Shown: piece after piece, positions 32,388-46,282 of the stretch | How the letters are laid out: every line of letters begins with the position of its first letter | Numbering within the stretch: the stretch's first letter is position 1 | Source of the DNA: Ochromonas danica | Taxonomy: Eukaryota > Sar > Chrysophyceae > Chromulinales > Chromulinaceae | Assembly (NCBI GenBank): GCA_015146655.1 | Contig: VKHL01000005.1 | Span: 310,001-374,000 of the forward strand | Reading direction: 5' to 3' | DNA: 64,000 nucleotides | Position numbers and translations under genes: made by a program | Notes under the pieces: generated by a model | The model's input: the letters and a program-made list of their open reading frames with translations, nothing else | Database searches by the model: none | Told to the model about the DNA's origin: nothing

Positions 32388-35300
32388 CTACAGATCTATT
32401 TCATCGTTCTTTAGCGACTCGAGGATGTTATCCTGGCCGTGCATAATGGAAACTAACAGCTTGTTGACCTTGCGGTCAGATAAATACATTTTTCGTAGCA
32501 ATTGGGTAAGCAAGGAAATTTCAGTGATTTCATCATCTTTATTGTCCAAGCCGTTAATCTTCTCAAGAGTCAAACTCTTGGCAATTGGAATCATTCGGAT
32601 GAAAGTCTGTAACAGACATGCGCATCAATTACTGGTGTTTGTCAAATAGGGGAAGTAGAAATGACTAACCTGCTTGTCTTTCATACAACGTACAGCATAG
32701 TTTTCTAAGCTGGAATAGCTAAGAGGATCCTTGAGCTCAAGATAGATTTTGAACCATGCATAGTGCCACATGTTGTGCTCTTCCAAGATGTGAGTGGTGT
32801 AGGAGACACCAGCTTGTTCGAAATCATCTCTTCCAATAGAGCAGATAAAGCACTTACTTCTGATATCTTCTTCTACGGCTTCCTTCTCAGCACGCATTGA
32901 TGAAAATGTGTCAATAATCAAGCCAGAAATGACAGCTTGCAAGACCAGGTTAATCAAAATAATATAAGTGAGATTGTAGATCGTGCCGATTACTCCCGCC
33001 ACTTGCCTAGAATAAGGAAACTTAATAAAGATATTTGGCTCAATATAGCCTTTGCCAGTCCATGCAGGTGAATTTGACAACCCATAATCAAGGTGCAACT
33101 TGAAACATTGGCCAGGGTCATCACATCCTTCATAACTGTTCAAGTTGTATTGAGTTCCAAAGAAGAGATAGGCAATAATGGAATAGAAGTAGAGACACAA
33201 AAACGCAAGAAGACAAGTAAAACCAACTCGCAAGACATTGCGAGAGATAGCAACATATAAGAAGAACATGTCATCAAACTGGAATACCACGTCAAGTAAA
33301 CATGGTACGTAAAGCCAATAATAACCAGTGATCGCGAAAAATGATAGAGCACTAAGAACACACGGCCAAGCAGAGTCCCAAATGACCATTGCTGCCACTA
33401 CAGGGAATTGAATGATATTGCCGGCTACAATTACAAGCGAACGATCAGTGGAGAAGAGAGAAGGAAGATTGTCTGCCGCATCGCTGTTTAGTAATGTGCG
33501 CAAAGTGAAGCTGGCCATGAGGCAAAAATGAGCAAACTGCAGGCTATAGATAACAATATCTTGCGTATCCCAGTCCCTCCACTCCAAATAGGTTGGTCTG
33601 CTTGCCATGGGTCGAAAAGGTTTGGTATTGGCACGAACAAACCAAATATTGAGAATGAAAGCGAGATAAAGACCAACAGCACGCTGACGCGGAAAGTAAC
33701 GTTGAATGATCTCGAGACTCTTACCACCAAGAACTGCGTGAACAGGATAAGTTAGCAACAGCTTCAAACGTTCCTGACGCTTCATTACAATTGCAATGCG
33801 ATTGATTTGGTTGAGAAAGTCGCCGATCTTTTCTTCAGGACTATTGCGATTGACTTGCAAGATGATCTCTTCTTTGACCTTTTGCACCTCGGGATAGGGC
33901 CAATAGGTCGTCACGAACGAAGGCACCGGGAAGTACAAGCGACGTAGACGCCTGTCCGATCCAAGCAGCTCCACAGAGCCATACACAGACTTGGGCGTGA
34001 TACCTTGCAGTTGCATCTCTCTATCCCATAGCGAGAGCAACTCATCTGTACTCTTGAAATAAATGCCAATCGATTCAATCAGAGAGACATAAGCTACAGT
34101 TGAGGACGTTAGCAAATCCTTTGTTTCACCGCGCGCAGATCCCATTTTAATAAAAAGACTATTAAGATTTTGAATGAGAATAGCGTCATTAAACCTTTCC
34201 AGAAGATCCATTGCCTGTTGGTCATCCGCACAATCTAAGCAAGACAGCAAAAGACGGAGACAGGAGTACTCGGCTTTGCGCACAACATCGATGAATAGCT
34301 TCTTGGAAATACCGAAAATAGCAGCGAAATCGCTCATCTTTCGGCTTTTGCATTTTATTTTCCTCTCCCAATCTTCCACTACATTGGAAATTTCCAAATA
34401 TTCGGGATCATCAGCCTTGAGTAGGCTAAGTCTGGACATTTCTTTCAGATATGTGTGGTTGAAACTCAAAGGGTCACAACCTTTCCAAACAATACTGCGA
34501 GACAGCTTCAGGGCCGAGTTACTAGACATGTGTACCTCAGTTTTAAGCTGCATTAAGCCCAAGAACTCGAGAATTGCAGGTGTTTTAGGGAGGGCTTGGA
34601 GAATCTCACTCACCGAGTCACGAGCGCAAAGACTAATCAACTCCTCAAATGCTATATTTACTGTCCGCACGAACTGAGCAAAGACATATATATTGTTACG
34701 AGGATTGGACCATTCCATAAATCTACGTTTTGTGGAGTCTTTTTGAGCATAGATGGGCGGACCAAGCTTTTCATAGAATTGGTCATTGGAGATGTAGGTT
34801 AGCATCTCTGTCAAGCGAACCATTATCGACTGCACCAAAAAGCACAGAGCTTCAGTAATATTTACTAGATCTCGACTAGATACTCCATCTGCAGAAAGAA
34901 ATCGCTGTGTCTTGGTGTTATCGCCTTTGCACAATGCACCCGCAAATATGAAGAGTTGGATACTGGCCCGTAGAATATTCAACTGTTGCTGCTCTTCCCA
35001 GTTATCGTTCTCATGAGCCATACTGGAAATAATACCCATACTACATTTGCGAATAAGATCTTGTAGACCAAGCATGCAATAACATTCTGGTGGTTTTTGC
35101 TGCTCGACGGAAGCAAGTACAACACTAACGAAGGCCTCCTGTGCCTCATAATTTTCCCACGATAAATTCTCTCCCCCAAGCTTCAACATTAGAGGAGAAA
35201 ACTTCCATATGTACTCAGAATTTTGATTAACATAGAGACGGCCAAGAACTCGAACAACTGTGCGAACACTGCCCAAATGCAGAAGTGCTTGCTGAGTGCG

Positions 35301-38300
35301 ATGCAGTTTTGCTCTTTCTCGCTCCACCATCAACATCTTGAGGTTCTGGCTCAAGAAACGTGAATTGCGAATATTCTCAATTTTTGTGCTCATCAACAAG
35401 TTCAACATATGAAGGAAGTTATATTCTGTTTGAGTGGGATGGATGACATCTCCGAGATGCTGGAAGAGCGTTGAAAGGTAACGCCCCAAACCTTTCAACC
35501 AAATATCGAAGTTGCAAAAGCTATTGAACTTTCCAGCAAATGTCTTTGATCGAAGTTGAGGAGAACCGCTATCTTCCAAAATGCGTAGACCCCCCAATCG
35601 AATGAAATGCCCCGCAGACTTTAGACATTTCTGTAGAAAGCGAAAGGTTGCTGTTTGGCGGAGATGAGTTTCAGAGAACACCACTCCAATATTCATTTTC
35701 TGACGAAAGAGAAGCTGTTCGTTTTTGCTTTTACCTCTTCGAGATTTATCGACATCATATTTAGAAGAAATATGACCAGTCACAATAGGTAGGCACTTCT
35801 TCTGGAATAAGTCTACAAAATAGCCCTCCGTGCAAAGAGCCATTCGATCCAAGATAAACCCTTGGAGGACTTCATACAGAGCTCTGGCAACATTTGTATA
35901 CTCAGCGAGGTCAATCGAAGCATTGGTAATGCGATCAAAAATAAAATCACTTCTGGATACTAACATTAGATGAATAGCAGCACAAATCCAAAGAAGATCT
36001 AATGCGCAACCTTCATCCATTTGCCTGTACAGACAGGCGTCCTCAAAACTGAGAATGTTGATGATAATAGTGAGGCAATTGATACACTCCGACGGGACAT
36101 ACGATGTGCTTTTCATGACATCAGCGGCGGCAGCGACACCACTCTTGGTGGGGAAACTACTTGCAACACGGTTTGCCGCATGCCTTGCGGCTTCTTTGTT
36201 GACCAGCTTTGACTCAAGTCCCCTAGCTTCTCCCACAATGTAGTCATTAACCAAAAAAGCATCGATAACATTAGATTCTAGGATACGCTGCTTGATGGCC
36301 GGAATAACACCGAAAGTGATGTAATGAAATATCAACCTGCTATGCTCCAGTTTGTTCGCGTCTTTGAGCATAAACATCGCAATTCTCATAGACCGAATTT
36401 CGGGTAAAATCAATCTCTCAACACTCAAAATATCCGCATCATAGAGATGGGTGGCTATGCGCACCAATTCTGTTTTATACTCCAGAGACAAGTCTGAAGC
36501 AAGCATTCCATTAAGCTGATCAATAGGACATAACATGCGCAGTATAACACGATTCGGTTCAGGCAGTATCTTCATTCTTGACACAAGATTTGTAAGCATC
36601 TTCACAAGAACTAAGCCATCTTCAACATCGCCATTTTCGTGAAGAACTTGAAGCCTCTCTCGTAGCAATGTGGCCATATCATCTTCCACCAAGCCAACAG
36701 TCTTCAAGTATACATTATCTGAGGGATTGAACAACAATGCAGAAAACAAATCAATCTTGCATCTATGTGCCTGATCAATAGGCAAGAAGTTAATCTGGGC
36801 GATAAGAATGTCGATGATATTGGTATTGGTGCCTTTGTACTCGGAACAGCTTAGCAACAGATGAAGTAATTCGACAGCACCCGGGCATTCCGGATAGAAA
36901 GGAATGAGCAACTGATCCAGAAGGGGATATATGGTGTCTCGAACAATATTGTTCTCTCTGCCAATCAAATTGAAGAATGAGAACAATCTATTAAAAGCGG
37001 CTTGCTCCTCTAGACCTAAAGACTGCCATGACGGCCTACCATGCGCAGCATAGCGATCAATGAGGATGGACGAAATAGTTCGAACCATGGCGGCCATCTG
37101 CGATGTAGCATCTAAAACCCACTTCAAATTGTTGTAGGCAAGTGAAGAATTCTTTTCACTTGAATATCTCTCCACTAAAAAGTTAGTCTCAACTTCGTCC
37201 ATGCGGACTTTCTTCACGTCCAAGAGAAAGAAGTCGTCATCTCCTCCAGGACAAGGAACTTCGGACGATCCCAAGTAATAACCCAGCACCTTGTCTCGAT
37301 CATCTGTAAAACGTATTAACCCGCCCCTTTGGTCAGCAGCTTCGCCTTGGGATATCTTCTCAAGGAATCGATTAAGCAACAAAGAAGTGATATTTTCCAA
37401 GACAAAATCCAAGACATGCATGGAATAATCACGATAGTTGCGCAATGGAGAAAGTACTTCACCAACAAACTTCACTGCTAACGCAATATAGATATCCAGT
37501 AATCTTTGCATGAAGGCCTGCTGTGCATGGCCTGCGAGATGGAGCGAGTCCAGCAATATACTGGCTTCCAAGGGAAGACTCAGTCGACGATTTATCAGGT
37601 CATAGCAGCGCTTACGAAGAGAACTATCACGATAAAGCGTCCCGCTAAAGAGCGCTGCAGTGATTCCATCATCGCTGATCTCCTCTCGAAATAGACCGTT
37701 AAGAGGCTTGGTTAAACTCTGTGGAGCAACCAACGAATTCAAATTATCAATATTTGCAGAATAGGCTTCCAGACTGTAATGGATAACTTTGCTCATGCAG
37801 TGATCCCAAATCTTCTGCGCTCGCATCATTTGCTTCATATCATGAATAAGCGAAAGAATGTTAACCGCGTGAAGAACTACTGCAGCACAGTTGCGGTCGA
37901 GAAAGTGAGCATCTATTCGTTTAAGAATCGAATCGAAACCTTGAAAGCTCTTTCTATGTTTAACTGCCTTCTTGAGACAACCCTTCGTTTGAAGTTTTTC
38001 GTCTTCGCCGCGCAATTCATCCAATGCTTCGTTGAGTTTCATAACAAGGAACTCCTCAACGCGATTTATTGTAAACGAGTCCTCTAATGAATCGATTTTC
38101 TTTGAACTAAATACATTCGATGCTTGGCGTGACAACGGATTCGGTTGCTCATTGTCCTTGTTTTGAGCAGTGGCATCAATAGAACTATCGCTCAGATTAA
38201 TGCTGTTTCTGAAGCATTCAAAGAACCTGAAGTCCACTTCATTGAAAAATCCTTTCGCCAGCAATGTATGAAACAAATGCAACAAGGCGTTTGTGTACAT

Positions 38301-41300
38301 TATCTGGCCCTTCGTGGCTTGATGCGACAAGCTTATATTCTTCAGCTGTAATCTGATGAAATCGAACAGCTTAGCGCGAAGAACAAGACCAGAAGAGGAG
38401 CCATCACCTTGAAAGCGTACGCGACTAATGGGATTAAATACCTTCCCAATGCTAATACCAGGATTATATATGCTCTCCAAATATCCGCAATACCCACCGT
38501 CTTTCTTGTTTTCGTTTCCAGAAGGCTTCAATTGGCCAGATGGAAGCGATCTCGTAGGGAAAATAAAGTCAACATTGACATATACAGACACTAGGAGATT
38601 GCAAACGATATGCCGATCATAATCCGAAATATTTGGTAAATTAAGCAACTCCAACAAACATTCAGGAGGCAGCAGATTGCTCACGATTCGTTGACAAAAG
38701 ATGTTCCCTCCACTGCAGATTGCATCCAACAGAATCAAGCTACTCCTTAACCAGTTATGATCTGGCCAAGCAGAGGTCAATGCTAACTCGAAAGAGATCC
38801 AGTCTTGTGAGGGTGGCTGACGAAGGAGTAGTTTGGTTTCCTTCTTCTTTGTTTGCTCACAAATAATTCCCAATACACCCTGGGGATGCCCACTTGGTAT
38901 AGAGAAGCGCAAGTTTGCGTTTGGCTTCGACCGAGAGCCATGGCGCTTGATCGAGTTACCATCATCGCGAGCATGAAGGTTATAGCCCGGAATGCGCGAA
39001 CTAATCACACCCCAAAACTGCAAAGTCTCCATGATATTGTCACGATGAATAGGAGTATGCTCTAACTGCGATAGGATATCATCAGATTGGATATTCATTC
39101 CCATCAACTGCATAGCTTGAATCGGTGAGATTTGGCTGTGACTAACTGAAGTGGAAAGGAAGTAGAAGGGTGCTCGACTGCACCACCAATGCAGAAAGCC
39201 CCACATCGAAACTCCAAGCAAGTGCCCCATTTCCTCGTAAACAAACGGGCCCCCGAAACCAAGGTCTTCTAGCAGGCAAAAACATTCCTCAAGGTCCAAG
39301 ACATCGTCGTTGCTTTCATCACAATTGTACACATTGAACAGCATCTTCAGATTATCAGCTTCGCGCATAAGTTCTTTTCGTATGATCGCTAACGATCTTT
39401 CTTCTTGAGAAGGCATTGAAAATTGAGATTTAAACTTTACGTGCCACTTTTCATGAAGGAAAGAAGTAATAAAGAGCATGCTGGTGCATCTCCTTTCAAT
39501 CACCACCTCGGAGGATGACAGTTCCAAGCTGGAAGGCTCGCAGTTAATCAGTAGGTTGGCAAGGATGTTTTGAAAATGATCTGACGCTTTGCCTGAATTG
39601 CAAAGGAGAGTAAGCAATTTTAGAATATTCTCTGCAGACTCGTGGTTATTCATGTGCATCCAACTCATCTGTTCGAGGATTTGGCGAATATCGCTCGAAT
39701 GAATGGATCGAATGAGAACTTCGTCGACAGATAGCTGTCCTGGAGGGCTTGTCGTGTCATTGCTGTAATATTCCCGGCAAACCTCCATAATACTTTCGAT
39801 TGGCGCATCCCAGCCAGAAATACGCTGCGAGACCAGAGAGATAAACATTCCTTGAATAGAAATAACTTTTAATGCGTTCTTCTCATTTTTATATACACAT
39901 GCATGAAAGAGCTTTAGTATTGCTGTACATGCATTCTCCAAAAAGGAAGGTAGTTGCCCATAGGCATTGCGCATGTCAGAATCCTGCGTGAGATGTAGAG
40001 CTCGATGCAAAATAAAGAAGACATTTAGGAATTGGGCGAGCTGTTCCATCAGCATCAACTCAAACAGAATATTTTGACGCCTAATCATCTTGGCATTGAG
40101 AGGAATATTGCGATTGTAGAACTGGGACATGCAACCGACTGCAAAATCTTCGAGAGCAGTGGGCTGGTACGGCGCAGGCTCTCCATGATTAACAGCCCGT
40201 CCTACCCAAGGTGCAAGAGATGAATATCTCGTTCTGTCGATATCCGAGTGCTCAACTGGAGAGAGTGACTTGTCAAGATGAGGTTTCGATAAGGATGATG
40301 CGAGAGTGTCTTGAGCAGCCATATTTTTGTCCGTGTCTTTGAAAGACCTGTTATAAACATCATTCTCCTCATCATGATCACCGTCGTCATCGTCGTCTCG
40401 AAATTCATGACTGGAAGAACTTTCATCTTCTGCCGCCTCTGCATCATGCTGGGAAGTATCTTCATGAGCAGCATCTAATAAAAGCTGCGGTTCAGATAGA
40501 GTGTGGCTGGGTAAAAGCGACCCGTCACATTCAGTCTGACCAAGAGTCCACAGCAAGAAGGTATACAATGCCACAGAAAAATGGCGAAATAATGGTTCGA
40601 AGAGTAGGTGATGAGATGGCGTAAGTTGAAGAGTAGCAGTGGCGGCTCTGGCTAGAGGCAATAACCTGGAAGCATATACGGTATCTTGCACCTCCTCTGG
40701 AGAAACGCGCTGGATATGGAAGACATCAGAATCTGCAATCATCCCTTGGCGATAAGCCAGGGGAATTAAACTGCGATCAAGACTATACTCCCACCATCCT
40801 GAGTACTGTAGATGCTGTTGGACTTCAGTGAGATGCAAGCGAAGAGACGTGGTGACACTCTCAAGGATAATGTTCTCATCGTAAGCGATATAGTCGCCGT
40901 CGCCATTCTCGTATTCCATTTTATTTAGAGGGAAGACTTTGAAAATAGTGTACTTATTGGGCTGAGTGGATGTTGCAACTGTCCAACGAATGGACAGCCC
41001 TTTTGGTTGTTGAGAAACATCAATCTCGGAGTCTCTCCTCAACAACTTCTTCATATTGAAAGTAGGTGATTTCGCTGACTTACTCGCACTGGAGTAGTGA
41101 CTGACCTCCATCTTGATCTCTAACGACCCAGCATCAAGTGCTCGTTTGTCCTTCAAGTTGACAGTAAAAGTCATAACACTATGATTAGCTGCAATGATAA
41201 CATCTTTGAGAAGAAGGTCGCCATGACCCATATTACTGGCACCAAGAAGTGTCTGAGCCTGCATAAGATTCACTTTGAGAGGCACATTCAACAAATCTGA

Positions 41301-42786
41301 ATATTTCGCCTCGAATGAAAACTCATTCTTTTTCGACCTCAAATTCCAGGAAGCCACATTGTTGCCTTCACATTGCTCGGTGTGAGCAGTGAAAACGTTT
41401 CCAAATGAGAAAGAGAGAAAGGTCAAATTCTTGCCCAACCATTTATGCCTTTTCATTCTCGAAGCTGTCGCAGAGATGATGGTGACATTATAAGTCGATC
41501 CTCCTCCCCCTCCCTCATCAACACTGAAAACGTTATCAGCTTCATCCACCTCAATCTCTACTTCGCTGTTATCGATTCCCGCAGATGTGTTGGGAACTCC
41601 CTCCGACACCTTTACTTGGGACAAATTGATTGAAGACTTGGTTTTACCATTCGGTTGAATGAAAGTATGCTCTTTCAATTTCTTTGAATCAGATTTGTGA
41701 ATGGGGCGTATAGCGAGATATTGACCAGTGACAAGATGCTTGAGTCTAATAGCCCCGCCATAAGGCACACGGTGAAACCTTCGATCAGCATCTGCCGAAT
41801 CAATAGGAATGATCTGCCAAATACCAAGCGACGAGTATGCAACAGGGAAGTCATATTGCACGCGAGGTTGTTGCATGGCCAACGATCTCAACTGAACAGT
41901 GTGAACACGATCTTTATCGTCCATTCGTTTTCGACAAACCGATCCTAAGGGTGTGATAGTGGATTGGATCTCATCTTCATCGTCAACTCGACATATAAGA
42001 TGAGACCGATTCTCTCGATGTAAGCAACGCACGAAATCTCCACCCCTCACAAATTCAAGCGCGACCTTCCCGTCAGTGACTTCCTTCTCCGTAACAGTCT
42101 TTCTCTCATCCTTAACGGAGGATAGGCGAATAATTTTCAAGCCACTCCTAACATATCTATCATCAAGAGATTCCAAGCCAACTAAAGGATCCAGATCGCT
42201 TTCCTCATTAATGCGAAAAGATGTCAGAAAAGTATTTTTGTACTGGGCATTCTTGAGAACAACGTAGTCATTGTTGCGAACAGGATCGGCATCACCTCGA
42301 AGTTTATATCTTGGAGTAATAATCCACTTGTGTGCCAATTCACCCATTCCTTCTAAAGATCGCCGTAGGTAGACAACCTGCATGGAAGAATTGTCACTGC
42401 CCTGTTTGCTGTCAGCAAATCCATGATCAACTTTATCCGATGCCACGACGACAAGCTCAGAAGGAACATGGATTAGCTTGATTACAGAGCCGAATCGAAT
42501 TTCTGGCCTCTATAAAATGAACAGTCGCGATGAGCTGATGACTCAAACAAGAACACAAACATTAAGGCGTACCCACCTGACCAGAATCCGTTTCAACTCG
42601 AAACATGCATCTTGTGTAGTCTTGTATTCCCATTTCAGAAACATTCGCTACGCGAAGGTGGCTGATAGTCTCTTCCTGCTCTGGCAGTGGCTCGTTCGAA
42701 GAAGGAATGGCCAAAACGCCCAGTGAGTCTACTTCCACGGCGATAACATCTTTGGCACGTAATATACTGTTATCATCACTTTGCAT
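32388..42786 (-). CDS. IP3-receptor/ryanodine-receptor-like calcium release channel
   Basis: Three exons read leftward: 42786-42577, 42509-32670 (9.84 kb) and 32606-32388, giving 3,422 residues. The N-terminus matches the Ins145 suppressor domain (CMFRVE, then IRFGSVIKLIHVPSE across intron 1), followed by MIR-type segments (GGDFVRCLHRENRSHL). RIH-like helical solenoids fill the middle. Residues about 3000-3250 hold the membrane bundle and pore, then SGLIIDTFSSMRAEKEAVEE and the C2H2 zinc finger CFICSIGRDD...HILEEHNMWHY, both hallmarks of IP3 receptors. Oddities: the GGGVGD filter is not present, and residues about 1134-1145 (DESNDDVLDLEE) look like an EF-hand loop. It should release calcium from ER or acidic stores. 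Ligand use is unproven. Confidence 0.93.
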
Positions 42787-43238
42787 ATTTACAAAAAGCA
42801 CAGAAACAATGCCAGAATGTGACTAGGAGCGAACACTATTATAAATTAAATCAAACTCTCAAGCGATCTCAGCGGAAAGACGAACAGAAGGGCCACTCAG
42901 CGCAGAGTTGGCGAGCCACTAGTTTAAACCAGCAAAAAGAGACTTCGCAGACTGAGCAAGGGGAAATTTAGATGTATCAAAGATCTTACAACAATTCAAT
43001 TGCAAAGCAACTAAGTCATAGCATAGCTATACATATTCCCAACATGAAGATTTCATCTCTAATTTTGCATGTTCAATAATCTTTATGAACATCAAGCAAC
43101 GCACTCAAACTCAAATTCATTACATGACCGATTGACGACAGTTAGGTTTGGGAAGAGTGAGCCTCATCACGAGAAGAAGAGCCTGAAGAACGGAATATAT
43201 ATATACCTTGTAAGACAAGGGAAGGGAAATTAGGAACA
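42787..43238. other. Promoter side of the channel gene and 3' flank of the KH gene
   Basis: About 450 bases, AT-rich in its left half. The KH gene may have an extra last exon at 43142-43183 (see that entry). No other feature seen. Confidence 0.45.
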
Positions 43239-46200
43239 CTACAGGTTCTCACCTTCAGAAACGGTTGGAACTGGAAGACCCGGGGGAGGAATGGATGGAG
43301 GTTGAGTGGTAGTGGTAGCCGAAAGAATGGAAACAGAGATCGCAGAGGCTTTCCCTGGAGGACCTTTCTTGTGGCGCGGTGGGAGAGGAATATCGGAGAT
43401 GTCGTTGGACTGAACAACATCAGCATCAACGAAGGCCTGCTCTTTCCCCGGCTTGGCCGAATCAGAATTGCCGACTTTCTTTTCATCGAGAGCAATATGT
43501 GACAAGGTGGCTGCAAGCTCTTTGTCTGCACTCTCCACACCGATCACTTTCACTTCCTTGAGAAGATCAGCATGATCTCGGCGTCGTCGGTTGTTACGGT
43601 TCTTTTGGCGACCATTGCTTCCATCACCATCGCCCGTGCCATCGCCCGAATCTGCCCCTTCCGAATTAGCAGGAGTGAGAGCGGGTTTGGATTGCGTGTT
43701 GTCTTGCATGCTGACTAGACTGAGAGGCTTCTTGGGTGGTCCAGAGGATTTGGTAGGCGGTAAGGGGAGATCAACGACCAGAGCCTCCTTTTCAGCAGCA
43801 GCAGCCCTTCTCGCTTGCTGCTCCAAGTAGGGGATGTTAATCTTGACCAGCATAGATTGTTTGGTCACACTCGCTGAGTTCGATCCAGTGGAAGCAGCGA
43901 CAGCAGCATTGTTCTTGCCATCATTACGTTTATCATTCTTCTTTGCTGAGCGATCATTTTTACCGCTGGGCGACGAAGGTACCACCAATGCAGGGGGAGG
44001 AGGGATAACCATCAAGGAACCAGAACCACCATCTTTGCCACCTTTCTCCTTATCTCGTGGCTGCTTCCCTTTCCCACCCTTTTCTTGCTTGGAAGTATCA
44101 TTGCCCGCTTGTTCTTGTCTTTGATTCTCAGCAGAAGCCATATTGAACGCAGGTTGCATCAAAACCGGCGATTGATTTTGTTGTCTACCTTTACGTTTGT
44201 TATTCTTGTTGTTTGCCTGTAACACAGGCATATCAACATCCTTGTCTTCATTCGACCCTGCAGGAGCAAACAGATTCTCAGTAGAATCTTTTGACGCAAC
44301 AACAGAGTCGACCATCATGTTACGGTCCTTGTTTTTCTTTTTGTTCGATTTCTTATTCTCTTGAGGAAGATTGGAAGATTGTCGCTGAGAGCTTTCGGCA
44401 GGCGTGGATGTTATAAGCGCATCCAGAGCATCTTCTACAGCCTGACTGGTACTATTCTTCGAATCTAACACCAAAGACGAAGGGGGATTCGTAATAGTAA
44501 CCTCTCTGTAACCAGCTTTCACATTGCGACCTTTAGGATTGGACTCTGAAGCTTCAACTTTCACTTTATTTCCCTGCTCAGAAGGACCTGGATTGTTATT
44601 TCCAACCGGACGACTTTCCAGTTCCACACCATAATCAGGTCCACCTTTGCCTTTACCTTTCCACCCGCCAGAGTAGTTAATTCCATACTAACATAAACGG
44701 AAGGATCGATTCTATTAGATAGTTCGACAACAAGACATGGTCACAATAGACTCACTTGTTTGCGAACCGCGAGCAATTTCTCGCGTGCTTCACGTTCAGA
44801 ATTCTCAATTTCGATTTGTTTCTCAACATATTCCAATTGGGTCTCCAACAGGCATCTGGCCATGACGACAGAAGAAGACACACCGACTACGTCCAATGTA
44901 TTTTTCTCACGATTAACCTTGGCCACCATAAGTTCAGCAGAAGCCTTCATATCGCCTGAAAAGAAGGCAGATTACCATTAGCTTCGCAACTTCAACAAAT
45001 CAACCACAATTCTTACCAATGATACCAGCATTATTTTTGTTAGACAACCATTCCGCTTGTTGAGCAGTGAGAGGAAAAGAATCCTCACGAAGCTCTAACA
45101 GTTCCTTGGCGCGTTGGACAGAAGGTGAGTCTTTTCCATAAATCGTAATTTGTCCTGAACAACAAACAATAACAAAAATAAATAACACATCAGTTAAGAA
45201 TAACCCAAAAGATCACTTACCATTATCTCGCACATTAATCGAAGTCACACCAGTCTCTGACTCGATTTGCTTAATGCGAGCTCCTTTTTTACCAATAATC
45301 AAACCTATCAGTTCAGAAGGAACAATGAACTCAACCATTTGACCTGAGGCGATTTCCCCTTGAGTGGAAAAAAGATCTGTCTGGACACGCAGCAATCGAG
45401 TTTCTGCAGCTTTAACTTTTAACTGCAACTTTAGATGTGTCTCCACTAAATTGCGGGCAAGTTGAGCAGCCTCTCTACTGGGGGCATCAATTGTAACAGA
45501 TTCAACAAATTCATCTGACAGACGATTCACCACAATAAAATTCACATACGTCTGTTCCTTCACACGCAAAAGTATTTGTTGAAATTTTGGATCAGCAGCA
45601 AAGGCAGCTAGTTCTCCAGGAATAAGTACTATTTCAGTGACAGAGGGGCGGGGGAAATTTGGAGGATGAGGAGGGAGGGACACTTTGGTTCTTGAAGGGC
45701 CAATGATGGGGTTAACAGAGTTTGAAGAAAGGTTGTTCACTGAAGAAGGTGCCATAGGCAAAGGGCCTGAATTCGTAGCAGACATATTAAATCTGGGATC
45801 ATATTGCCTGCTTTCCATCATTGCGCGTTGGTCATTATGAAGAGATCTTTCCATACCGCGATCTCCCATTTGAATACCATGGCGCACAATAGGTTCATTA
45901 AGACGATCAGTGGGGTTAACTCCAGCTCTTGAGTCGTAATTGACTCGATGATCGACCATAGGCCTGGAGTCTTGCATGACTGGGTTACCATAGCGAGCAC
46001 GTTCTGCCATCATAAGACTTTCATTCCTACGGGGATCGCCGCGACGGTCTAAAATTAATAATATATAACATTAATAAAATTTGAACATTTGCAGAAAAGG
46101 AGAAAAGAGGAGCTCACCAGGAGGCAGTCCTGCGGAGCGCATGCCGACGGAACGGTCGTAACCATTTCCATCAAAATGAGGAGGCTACAAGAATAAACCA

Positions 46201-46282
46201 GCAAAACGTCAATAAAACTAGAAGAAAAAGTTAAACAACAGGAAAATTTAACCTGAGAATTTGAGGGCATATAAGGATTCAT
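43239..46282 (-). CDS. FMRP/FXR-like KH-domain RNA-binding protein
   Basis: Six exons read leftward: 46282-46253, 46184-46118, 46048-45221, 45154-45017, 44955-44756 and 44687-43239. The N-terminus is polar. A KH0-like segment (TEIVLIPGELAAFAADPKFQ) is followed by a clear KH1 with its GxxG loop: EFIVPSELIGLIIGKKGARI, then GQITIYGKDSPSVQRAKELL across intron 3. A second KH-like unit follows (NNAGIIGDMKASAELMVAKV, DVVGVSSSVVMARCLLETQL). The charged helix after it (VEKQIEIENSEREAREKLL) sits where FMRP has its post-KH2 helix. The C-terminal 480 residues are Lys/Asn/Pro-rich and disordered. The KH0-KH1-KH2 order resembles FMRP/FXR translation regulators. The gene may instead splice from within GAAG/GTGAGA near 43250 to an exon ending at 43142. 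Confidence 0.8.
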
